Origin: CAWHQZ01 sp963831645
Lineage (GTDB): Bacteria > Pseudomonadota > Alphaproteobacteria > Rhizobiales > Aestuariivirgaceae
Reading direction: 5' to 3'
Assembly: GCA_963831645.1 (NCBI GenBank)
Contig: CAWHQZ010000023.1
Location: forward strand, 517,227-581,226
Length of the DNA: 64,000 nucleotides
Each line of letters opens with the position of its first letter. The first letter of the stretch is position 1. Under the pieces are notes generated by a model that worked only from the letters and a program-made list of their open reading frames with translations, was not told the origin of the DNA and made no database searches. This document shows positions 56,297-64,000 of this stretch, piece by piece. The translations under genes were made by a program, and so were the position numbers.

Positions 56297-56846
56297 AATG
56301 GCCGCCGTAAGAAATCACCTCGCTCAATCTCGAATATGAAGCAGGGCGCAGTGCCCTCGTTTGATTGAATTCCTTGCGGCGTCAGATCAATCAAGCGCGG
56401 TTTAAGTTTGCTTAGGGCGCCCACGTTCCGCAGATTTCTAACGTCAACACGGTACTTCACACGGCTTAGCCGAATGTGGTAAATGCCAACCGCAGCATGG
56501 CGAGCCTTACTCTCCGACTGACGCCGGTGCCCCACGCGCTCACGATTAGCCAAGTGGTGCTTTCTGCTTCCCTACCCTGCCAATCAATGTTTGTGAGCGC
56601 GGTAACCCCAAGTATCTGATTGGTCACGGTGCGAATGCCATAGTGCGCCCCCTTGAACTCCTCCAGCTCGGTGCGACACAAGTCTAAGAAACGTTGCCCG
56701 TCCTCGACTGTACGGTGAGGAGCCCACTCAAGAAAGCGCGCAATACGTTCGTCGGAAGCTGCCTCACTAATTGAAGCGGCACTGCATCCGGAGGGGAGCA
56801 GAACGAGGGTTTCAGGATCACAGGGCAACTCGTTTGGGGCAAACAT
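56293..56846 (-). pseudogene. GNAT acetyltransferase (RimL / MccE-C type), one frameshift
   Basis: Start ATG 56846 (MFAPNELPCDPETLVLL). RimL-like features: FLEWAPHRTVEDGQRFLDLC, GIRTVTNQILGVTALTNID, then WLIVSAWGTGVSRRVRLAML, and after the shift LSRVKYRVDVRNLRNVGALS. One more C at TTCGGCTAAG near 56470 joins the halves; corrected about 184 residues. ATG shares a base with the mccF-like stop (TAATG) and its TGA overlaps the decarboxylase GTG, so the three are coupled. In microcin C producers the homologous MccE domain acetylates and detoxifies the warhead. Confidence 0.8.
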
Positions 56847-56907
56847 TAGCGGCTTGGAATGCGTATCGAGACAGTCTTCGTACCTGCGTCTAGACAGAGT
56901 GCAGCGC
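56846..56907 (-). pseudogene. S66 peptidase (MccF-like), 3' end separated by IS256
   Basis: The last codons, CLDAGTKTVSIRIPSR and TAA, of the peptidase whose main part is at 58372-59312. The first nine bases (GCGCTGCAC on the minus strand) are the second copy of the target duplication. The stop overlaps the next gene (TAATG). Confidence 0.8.
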
Positions 56908-58371
56908 GGAATTGTCCCTGCCTCTGTTGAAATTCAGCGGGCAGGCGCCGTTGGTTGAACATTATGCGACCTTTCCAACGGCGGCAACGTCTGACGGGCT
57001 CGCGAGGGAATGCTGATGACGTTGGAGCGCCGCTCTGAGCATGGACAGTTGCCTGTAGGCCTTCAGACGACGGAAGGTTTTCTTCGCCTCGAGCATGGCC
57101 GTGCCGGTCCAGCGCACAGCCATCCTGGCGTTGCGCCACCGTTTCACGTTACGGCAGACCTGACGGATCACGGCGATCAGGCTCTCGATGGTGTTGGTGC
57201 AGGCGAGCGAGCGGCGCAGCTCCCTGGGCAGGTCGAGGCGGATGACGGTGAGCATTTCGTCGAGCCCTTCGAGGATCGAGGCCGACACTCCCGGCGCATC
57301 GTGCTCGAGCCGGCGGGCGAGGTTCTTGAGCAACCGTTCGGCCTGTGCGGCCGTCGGGCTGTCCCAAGCCTGGCGCAGCACTTGCCGGACACTGCCCTGC
57401 AGTTGCCTGGGCAACCGCTCGACGATGTTGCGCCCCTTGTGCACCTGGCAGCGCTGGATCAGCGCAGGCGCGCCGAACGTGCCGCGGATCGCCCGGCTCA
57501 AGGCCTTGGCACCATCGACGATGAACAGCCGGGCGATATCGGGCTCGAGCCCGCGGCCGATCAGATCGGCGAGCAGCGCTTTGACCACCGCCGTGTTCTC
57601 GGTCGCCCCCTCGAGCAGCGCCAGGATGTGCTTCTCGCCCTTCCCGTCGATGCCGATGGCGGCCACCAGGATATGGTCGCCGACATGCAACCCGTCGATC
57701 TGGATCACCAGCACATCCAACCCGGACAGATCCGCCGACATCCATTCCGCGAGCTTGATTGCGCTCAGCGCCACGAAGCGGCGCGACACCGACGACTTGC
57801 CCGTGGCCCGCCGGCCCGCCGCTGCGGCAACATCACTCTCCGGCAGACGCACCGAACGGGCGTATTTGCGCGTCGTCACCCCGATCAGCATCTGGTTGAA
57901 GGCCCACCGCGACAGCAGATCGGCCTCCTGGATGGCCTGCCAGCTCGGCAACGCCACCTCGCGGCCACCCGCCCGCACCCGCGGCCGCTCGATCACCGCC
58001 TGGCCGCCGTGCCAGCCGATCTCGCTCGCCGTCCGGCCCCAGCGGTGCCCCCGCCGCCGCCCCCGGCGCTCGTAGCGCTCGCCGCACAGCCGCTCGACAT
58101 CGCCGGCCAGCAGCGTGTCGATGGCCGCCATCCCGGCCCTCAGGCACAGCCGATCGAAGCTGCCGGCAAACTCCGCCAATCCTTCGATCACCAGCGGCGG
58201 CAACGGCAGCGTCCCACTGGTCACCGCGGTCACTTGGTTCAATCCTGGCTTTGCAATAGTCTTGGTCATGGCGTCGGTCCCTCTCCTGGGTTTTTGATTC
58301 GCAACTCAAGCCTACTGGCTCGAGGCGATCGACGCCTACCCGTCTATTTCAACAGAGAGCGGGACATTCTC
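56908..58371. mobile_element. IS256-family insertion sequence in the mccF-like gene
   Basis: A 1464-base element. Left end GGAATTGTCCCTGCCTCTG and right end in reverse complement GAGAATGTCCCGCTCTCTG share TGTCCC and then CTCTGTTGAAAT; imperfect inverted repeats. GTGCAGCGC (56899-56907) and GTGAAGCGC (58372-58380) flank it, a 9-base duplication with one mismatch, the right size for the family. Contains an intact transposase gene. Confidence 0.88.
56962..58269 (-). CDS. IS256 family (mutator-type) transposase
   Basis: 435 residues in one frame from ATG 58269 (MTKTIAKPGLNQV). DDE residues: Asp in LDVLVIQIDGLHVGDH, Asp in ARLFIVDGAKALSRAI with the family C/H region QRCQVHKGRNIVERLP, and Glu in ACTNTIESLIAVIRQVCRNV. 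Complete, so the element could be mobile. The codon use is very GC-rich compared with the interrupted operon. Confidence 0.94.
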   Translation of the reverse strand: MTKTIAKPGLNQVTAVTSGTLPLPPLVIEGLAEFAGSFDRLCLRAGMAAIDTLLAGDVERLCGERYERRGRRRGHRWGRTASEIGWHGGQAVIERPRVRAGGREVALPSWQAIQEADLLSRWAFNQMLIGVTTRKYARSVRLPESDVAAAAGRRATGKSSVSRRFVALSAIKLAEWMSADLSGLDVLVIQIDGLHVGDHILVAAIGIDGKGEKHILALLEGATENTAVVKALLADLIGRGLEPDIARLFIVDGAKALSRAIRGTFGAPALIQRCQVHKGRNIVERLPRQLQGSVRQVLRQAWDSPTAAQAERLLKNLARRLEHDAPGVSASILEGLDEMLTVIRLDLPRELRRSLACTNTIESLIAVIRQVCRNVKRWRNARMAVRWTGTAMLEAKKTFRRLKAYRQLSMLRAALQRHQHSLASPSDVAAVGKVA

Positions 58372-59312
58372 GTGAAGCGCCAATAGGCACTGTTAGATTT
58401 GGGTCTGTGTGGCCAATGTCGAAATCGGCTAATACCGGGATGCGCAATCTTTCGCCGATCTCAGAAAGAGTAGATATAGCCCACGGGTGTCATATCCACT
58501 ACAGTTCGGGCGAATATGAGACCAATGGCGCGCTGTAACAAACCCGTCTGCATTAGATGGTCGCTAGGCGACTCCTCGTCCGAGCCAGACTATTGTCGGC
58601 CTCTTCCAGTACAAGAATTGAGAGTTCCGCAAGTCAGGCAGATAGGGCGTACCTATCAGCCGCTCAAGGGCTTCTAAATTTGAGGCAATCGCGACGCCAA
58701 ACGCCTCGCCGCTTCTGATGGTAGTCCACCGATCAACAGGTATCCTGGGGCGGCGCAGGCAATCGTCTTATCCCCACCGCGCGAAACTGCCGGAACTAGT
58801 AGAAGGAGGCCGTAACTCAATCTCGCCTCCACGTCCGAAAAGTACATTATAGAAATTTGCCTCAGTGTAGGGTCAATGCCCCCCGCCTCTCCATAGGTGG
58901 GCAGCACAGTCGGCCCGTGAAATGAGATGAGGTCAGAGCGCGCAAGGATCGCCAGCAAGATCGTCGACACATCGCTGAAGCCGCAGATATTGGCGCGTAA
59001 TCTTGCAAGTTCATCGTAGTCCAAAAACGGAAGCAACTCGTTGCACGAATACCCTCCAGTTGATGCGATTAGCAGCGGTCGAGAAGGCATTCTCGCTAGC
59101 TCCATTAACTCTTGAGCTCTTTCTTGGGGAGTGCCAGCTTCTCCAGCAATGTCTCGGCCCCATCCTGAACCAAGGTGTACAGTTGTGAAGTGACGCCGAA
59201 GCTCAGCAAGGGCGCGAGCTTGACGACGTGGGAACCGCCGTGGCGAAGATGACGGACTGAGCACGGCGGACTTCCAAGGCTTTAGGATGTGGCGAGTCCG
59301 GCACTGTCTGAC
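58372..59312 (-). pseudogene. S66 serine peptidase, MccF-like self-immunity enzyme, interrupted
   Basis: LD-carboxypeptidase/MccF family. Visible in order: ILKPWKSAVLSPSSSP at the start, the nucleophile elbow TGGYSCNELLPFLDYD, CGFSDVSTILLAIL, ISFHGPTVLPTYGE, then in other frames GEAFGVAIASNLEALERLIG, TPYLPDLRNSILVLEEAD, and RIPVLADFDIGHTDPN with the catalytic His. At least two one-base shifts (near 58700 and 58540) and the IS256 insertion break it. MccF cleaves the amide or phosphoramidate of microcin C; LdcA cleaves murein. The operon context favours the first. The exact start is unclear because its upstream neighbour runs into it. Confidence 0.8.
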
Positions 59313-60134
59313 CGAGTCGAGGAAAAGCTCGTCCTCGTATCCCTGCAGTTCGTCAACACGGAGAAGTAAACGGCAATATCCGCAGTTCCTCAGATTTTCA
59401 TTAAATATGGCCATAGCCCGAAGATAATCTATCTGCGATCGCCTCGGCCAATGTAGGTCCCAGCGTCGCATCTAAGTGCGCGCAACGCGCGTGGCACCAA
59501 GCCGCTAAGCGACTGGCTTGATCCTCATAAGTGTGACTGCTGACATGAACCAGTTCGGCTACCTTGCCCACGTCTTTAGCTGCGTCCTGCACATTGTTGA
59601 TCCAATCCGAGGAGTCCAATCAAGAACTGGAACTCCGAGCAGCCGTTCCACCGAACGCCGTACCTCGGGAGAAGGCGGCGACCGGTAGAATATCGGCGTC
59701 AGCGCAAGCGAGCCCCGACGCCGCAAAACCTTGATGCATTCGGCCAAGACGTCTGCTCGTCGATTAGCAACGAACGACGGAACGTTGCTGGCCCATACAA
59801 GGTCAAACTGGTCATGCTCAAAAGGAAGATTACTCGCATCCGCAACTATGAATTCGATGCCACAGACACCTCGATCCGCAGAAACGCTACGCGCTCGTTC
59901 GAGGGCTAAGGCATGAACATCTATTCCGATCACCTTCGCACCGGTGATTTCAGCTATGGCAATTGAAGAGAAGCCTGTCGTACATCCTATTTCTAAGACC
60001 AGCGAACTAGATCGCAGCATGGCTGCCATAACAAGTTCCTGGATAGTAACGATTCCACCTGAGGGACGGTTTGTCTCGCCCACCAAACCAACGAGATCTG
60101 AGTAGAGCAACCCTTCTACATCTTCAGCATGCAC
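59312..60134 (-). pseudogene. SAM-dependent methyltransferase domain, one frameshift
   Basis: Class I methyltransferase: DLVGLVGETNRPSGGIVTIQ, SAM motif I SLVLEIGCTTGFSSIAI, motif II VIGIDVHALALERARS, FEHDQFDLVWASN (motif IV) and the end IFNENLRNCGYCRLLLRV. In this sequence it is in frame with the AsnRS-like domain upstream, with no stop between them; either a fusion or two genes with the boundary hidden by an indel (GTG 60134 is a possible start). A T missing at GATTGGACTCC near 59615 shifts the frame. In microcin C, MccD adds a 3-amino-3-carboxypropyl group from SAM; this domain might play such a role, but that is only inference. Confidence 0.72.
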
Positions 60135-61147
60135 CGGGAGGACTTTGGAAAAGGGGAAACAGCGGTATGTCTCGGATGCGTCGTGGCCGAGCATGAACGC
60201 TATCAGCCTTTCGAGGCCAATGCCAAAGCCTGACGTTCGGAGCGGCCACCTCTCCTTTAGAAGGATGTAGTCGCCGTAATCAGCAATATCGAGGTTGGCT
60301 CGTTTGAGGGATGCTCGCAGGTCAGAGGCTGACACGCAACGTTCTCCGCATCCTACAACCTCACCCAATCCAAGCAGCAAGTCCGCAGCCAACGCTTTTT
60401 CACCAAGCGCTGCCTGATAAAATGGAACAGCGTCAACCGGCGGGGAGATCACCCATACTGCTCCGCCAGCATTGCGCACCATCTGTGCCTCACCAAGTTT
60501 TGTTAGGGCAAATGGCTTTCCTCCTCGGATTTCAACTGCTCCGGGGGTATCTGCAAGCGGCTTGCCGCTTCCTTGAGGGTTACTTTCGGCACGCGCCGCT
60601 GAAGCAACTCCGCACGCGTAGTTAGCTCTGGCCAAACCTTCGCGTCGAGAAACCTTGCGACGCTCGCCATTGCTTCCCGGACGACACACTCCGCCAGCTC
60701 CATTGCATCTTCGAGGCCTCCACATACTTGGCCTCGACATGAAAGAACTGGTTAAGATGACGCGTGTCGCACGGATCTCCGCGAAAACTTGGCATTGCGT
60801 ACCAAACGCCCCGATGATGATGACGCACCAGATATTCTAAGTGGAACTGCATCGAACGCCAAGTATGTCTTGGTGCCAAAAACCTCCACCGCCACGGGAA
60901 GACTGTCGCTTGAAGGCGCTAACGGACTCGATATTTCTTGGGTAAGTATCGGGGCCATAACAGGTCGCAATCCAAATGGGCCGAAAACCTGCCAAGCCGT
61001 ATTCAAGATCTCGCTATGCGCGATGAAGACTGAACGGTACCACTCGTTCTCTAACGCATGGATGATGTGTAAAGAGCGATCCCGCCATGCGTTTGGTGCG
61101 GCCAATCGCGCATCTAGCTCGCTCGGCTTCAGATCGTTTTTACGCAT
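60134..61147 (-). pseudogene. Asparaginyl-tRNA-synthetase-like catalytic domain, frameshifted
   Basis: Class II aminoacyl-tRNA synthetase fold without the anticodon-binding OB domain. From ATG 61147 (MRKNDLKPSELDARL) it reads FGLRPVMAPIL, VFGTKTYLAF, MQFHLEYLVRHHHRGVWYAM, motif 2 PSFRGDPCDTRHLNQFFHVE, GEVVGCGERCVSASDLR and motif 3 SGFGIGLERLIAFML. The motif 2 Arg is kept, but the usual Glu is Asp. Shifts near 60855, 60690 and 60540 must be corrected. The ATG lies inside the end of the sulfotransferase gene (8-base overlap). Could make an aminoacyl-adenylate or asparagine for the product, or act as an immunity copy; stand-alone AsnRS-like domains can act as asparagine synthetases. Confidence 0.78.
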
Positions 61148-61968
61148 GTGACCGCAACTTTTCGTCCGCGACGAGATATCCAAGATGGGCGGCCATTCGA
61201 CCGCATACGCTTGCAAAGATGCGTTCCTTCGCAGATGACCAACCCCGTGGATGGAGAGGCTGCTCTCGGGGGTCAGCCTTATGGCACCGTCTTCGAAAAC
61301 CGCGAGCAGTTGCTTCTCTCTCGACGGTGTCGCGTGTGGAATGGCCAGCTGCCTCGTTGATTCTTCCCACGACTGTTCACCGATGAACTGGAAAACGCGT
61401 TGCAGCTCAGCACGCGGCCCTCGGCAAAGACTTTCGTATCTCACCTCGAGGTATGCTGACCGTTCAAGCAAAGCGCGGGGCATTTTCCTTAGTCGTCACC
61501 ACCAGCTCGCGCCAAAGCAGCAAACGCTCTCGGAGACGTCCGCCCGCCCATGCAAATCCAGAACCGGCTGAAACTCCCAGAGAGTCTTGCTACAAAGCGA
61601 CCGTTTCGGATCATGTGGATGAATTGGGCATCCGGATAAATACGCAGGATGAATGGAATGATCGCGCCATACCACGGGGTGTGGTCCACAAACCTCGAAT
61701 TAGCGCTCGGGCGCGCCGATGTGAGTACACCGTCAGCTAGGACCCCAATCAGTTCCAGAAGCTCGGGTGCTGCAATGTATCCGGCCAGTGCTGACTGCCT
61801 GCGGCGGTTTATCCCTGATGGAGGTTCGCAAATATTGACCAGCAATCTAGCAAGAAAAGCGATTCTCTTTGACGTAGTAGCCGGACACGTTGCCGATGCA
61901 GGCCGCCATCAAGGAGGTCCACTGCGAGGGCTACCAACAACAAAGATCGGTCGAATTGAGCGCTTCAA
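61140..61968 (-). pseudogene. Sulfotransferase, frameshifted
   Basis: PAPS-dependent sulfotransferase family. 5'-phosphosulfate loop IFVVGSPRSGTSLM (one base missing at GGACCTCC near 61920), FVDHTPWYGAIIPFILRIYP, DAQFIHMIRNGR (3'-phosphate contact, usually LVRDGR), then YLEVRYESLCRGPRAELQRV and the C-terminal MAAHLGYLVADEKLRSHA with TAA at 61140. Three or more one-base shifts. Start uncertain: TTG 61968 gives KRSIRPIFVVG; the frame is in fact open further upstream towards the ThiF-like gene. In the cluster it may place a sulfate or sulfamate-type group on the product, which is inference. Confidence 0.75.
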
Positions 61969-62086
61969 AGATCGAGGCTTGATTGCTGTCCAATCGATTT
62001 TGCCGTTAGCCTCCGAAATCGTAAGCGGTTCGATAATATGGGTGCCTAGGACTGGAAGCTCTTTCTGCCCTCAGCCTCGTAAGCGA

Positions 62087-63118
62087 TCAAATTCCTTTTC
62101 GCGGCATGCCCAGCAGGCGTTTCTCCAGGCTCTTTTTGGACAAACCTATGTCGGACAGGTCACCGAAATAAGCGCCGCCAGAGTTTGTGCAAACTGCATG
62201 CACAGCTAGTGCGCCAGACAAGGCAGCACTGATTGTCCAAACCGGCGCATCCAAGATAAATTCGATTTCCGATGGCGGTTCGGTCAGCACACCAGCATTT
62301 ACCCCGCCGTAAATGCCGCTCACGCAACGTTGGCCTCTTTCTCGGCACTCCCGCCATATTTTTTTGTACACCGAGACATCGGATACCCCGTTGAAGACGA
62401 CGCCCTGAAGAAGATCGCCGTCAGTGCTCGGATGATTGCCCGTTCGATGGCAGAGACGTTCGCGTTTGGTCTCGCTTCCAAGATTAACTGCTTCATCGCC
62501 TGCACTTTTGGAACACCAAAGTGCTCATTGCGATAAGGGCCGCAAGCTATGCTGCGTCCCTCTATGTCTACCGCCTGACTGCTTGCTGGGATTGATGAGC
62601 GTTATGTTTGGAACGCCGATTCTTGCGCAGAAAAACGATGCCCATGACCCAAACGCGCCAACGCCAACAAAGGTGGCGCTCTTGGGAATAGTGCAGGTTT
62701 GCAGAAGCCGGTATAGCTTCCTGAAAAAAGTAGTCCGCATTGTTGACCATCCAACCGCTCCTTATTTGGCCTCTCCAACGACGCAACCGGTGCCCATGCC
62801 GTCCATCCATATTTTATGAGCTTGCATCCTTAAGTAGGCAAGCGTCCGCGGAAAGAACAACAGCCTTGGGATCGAAGCCGCCGAAGACTCGGCATGGTCG
62901 TTGAAGTTTGATTCAACGAGAAGGAGTCCTATTTCACCTACACCAAAGGGTATGGGCTGTTCGCTAGATCGGCGCCGAAGTTTGCTTTCCACCTTCAGGA
63001 GCGGAAATGGCTCCCCGTGAACTCCAGGATGGTCGTACAGCGGCCTTGTGCCTTTCGCCCCTCTGTGGGGGATAGCCAATAGCCCTCCACGCGCGTCATG
63101 GACGCGTTTGGAGTTCAC
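62087..63118 (-). pseudogene. ThiF/E1-type adenylating enzyme (MccB-like), frameshifted
   Basis: The ATP-binding Rossmann region ATFVGVGAFGSWASFFCARI, then VPNITLIN, VDIEGRSIACGPYRNEHFGV, PKVQAMKQLILEARPN and, in a further frame, SVYKKIWRECRERGQRCVSG with the end SLEKRLLGMPRKGI fit the ThiF/MoeB/MccB superfamily. These enzymes adenylate a C-terminal carboxylate; MccB makes the peptidyl-AMP phosphoramidate of microcin C. The N-terminal 300 bases (from ATG 63118) can be read in several frames and the true sequence is unclear. No C-x2-C zinc pair is seen, unlike classical MccB. Confidence 0.68.
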
Positions 63119-63356
63119 TCGGGAGAAGTTCCTTCAATTTCGACTCTCCGGTCTCCTGGCCAATCTCAGATTGCCGCTGCCAAGCAGCCCGATCTTCCTT
63201 CGGCGGCTTTGCCAGTACAAACAGTGAACAGTGTGTATAGTTGCTCCGCATGCTTTGACTTGGCTGTGAGCCCTACCCAAAAGGGATGAATCGAAGGAGC
63301 GCACGTTGACTGCGCTCGGTTCACTACGAAGCTGTGAATTTTGGAAGGATGTAGCC

Positions 63357-64000
63357 ATGACCAGCGCCTACTCGCTCAAAGCGTTTTTGCGTGGGTGTCC
63401 GAAAGCGTTACTCGCCGAGTACTTCGATCGAAAACAGATCGACCTGGGCCTCAATGTCGCCGCTCTCAAGGAGAGGGACATCAGTCCGATTACGGCTGCG
63501 CTTGAACAACTACCGCGCGAAACTGCCAACAGGATCAAAATCGATCAGGAACATCCACCAGCTTACGAACGACGCGGGCGCCAAGGCCCTGCACCAGGAG
63601 CTTACGCACCGCGGCGAAGCGGCTGCGCTTGATGGCGAGGTCAGTAAGCACAGCCTGATCGCAATGATGCTGAGAGCGCTCCTGGATCATCCGGAAGCGT
63701 TCGAACTAGCGCTTCTTTTCCGGCCCTATTTCGATCAGGGCCGATATTGGCGAAAGGTTTCCGGACTTCCTTTCGACTTGCCAGCCAATCCCAATGAGCG
63801 AGCCGCGCATCTTACTGCCTGCTTGAAGGATCATTTTTGGGTGAATGAAGGTCGCGGCCGTAATTGCAAGGTGGACTACTACCTGCGCGACGCTCGGCAT
63901 TTCTTCCTGGCGTTTCCGGAAGATTATCCTCAGGTCGTCCCGGTGTGGCAGGCAGACGAACTCGAAGCCATCCCAGCAAGACCAACCGAACCAGGTACAA
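63357..64000 (+). pseudogene. Conserved hypothetical protein, partial, one frameshift
   Basis: Starts at ATG 63357 behind GGAAGGA, reads YSLKAFLRGCPKALLAEYFD and DISPITAALEQLPRETANRI, then after dropping one A from the run AAAA near 63540 continues SIRNIHQLTNDAGAKALHQE, ALLFRPYFDQGRYWRKVSGL and YYLRDARHFFLAFPEDYPQV, open to the window end. A large soluble protein of unknown function whose gene continues beyond the window. Transcribed away from the antibiotic-like cluster, with a 238-base shared upstream region. Confidence 0.6.

Noticed and set aside
57010..58386. A plus-strand frame of 458 codons opposite the IS256 transposase
   Set aside because: Shadow of the high-GC transposase gene, with no domain resemblance.
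62525..63118. A CBASS-type Cap2 (E2-E1) protein as the identity of the ThiF-like gene
   Set aside because: No nucleotidyltransferase, effector or JAB peptidase lies nearby and I see no E2 fold or catalytic cysteine in the N-terminal part; the neighbours fit a microcin C-like locus.
1..64000. CRISPR array or cas genes
   Set aside because: No regularly spaced direct repeats were seen; the repeats present are IS ends, one 24-base coding repeat and one 13-base duplication.

Overview
The window looks like the chromosome of an alphaproteobacterium of the Hyphomicrobiales (rhizobia-like). Four things point there: a four-gene general L-amino-acid transporter (aapJQMP), a twin-domain cold-shock protein next to a DUF192 gene, an NDUFS4-type complex I accessory subunit gene sitting between tRNA-Pro and tRNA-Arg, and high-GC codon use in the backbone genes. 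The genus cannot be fixed from the sequence alone. No CRISPR array, rRNA gene or replication origin was seen.

Layout. 1-12.7 kb is conserved backbone: the CorA tail, UvrA, a cysteine-cluster protein, an Rbs-type sugar ABC transporter, PHA synthase, homoserine dehydrogenase, RecJ and tRNA-Glu. 12.9-16.4 kb holds two toxin-antitoxin pairs (HigBA-like and VapBC) around a HEAT-like protein. 16.4-25 kb has a DMT exporter, an RND efflux pair whose permease is cut by many frameshifts, GloA, a sirtuin, the cold-shock protein, DUF192, and the tRNA-Pro / NDUFS4 / tRNA-Arg block. 25-29.9 kb has a cobalt-type nitrile hydratase operon, a DUF72 protein, an M15-like peptidase and CreA. 29.9-40.8 kb is nitrogen and sulfur metabolism: cystathionine beta-lyase, aapJQMP, a tightly coupled cysK-alaX-sseA-GNAT operon, and an AlkD-like repair protein.

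From about 40.8 kb the character changes to an IS-rich accessory region. It has remnants of IS110, IS630, IS66 and IS3 elements and four nearly complete insertion sequences (ISAzo13, IS630, IS5 and IS256 families), each with recognisable ends and target duplications. Between them are small secreted proteins, a KTSC-domain protein, a CAP-domain protein and members of a repeated small-protein family.

The most interesting region is 55.0-63.1 kb on the minus strand. In transcription order it encodes a ThiF/E1-type adenylating enzyme, a sulfotransferase, an asparaginyl-tRNA-synthetase-like catalytic domain joined to a SAM methyltransferase domain, an S66 (MccF-like) peptidase interrupted by an IS256-family element, a GNAT acetyltransferase and a PLP-dependent decarboxylase. 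Three junctions overlap (8 nt, TAATG and GTGA), as expected of an operon. ThiF, MccF, GNAT and PLP-decarboxylase are the parts of microcin C maturation and immunity, with the two halves of MccE split and swapped. An AsnRS-like enzyme plus a sulfotransferase is not part of the E. coli set. I infer a Trojan-horse aminoacyl-nucleotide antibiotic locus of unrecognised type.

Caution on quality. Many genes carry single-base frameshifts, mostly in short homopolymer runs, while the frame-corrected proteins keep their family motifs. This looks more like consensus sequence error than gene decay, so genes marked as frameshifted may be intact in the organism.
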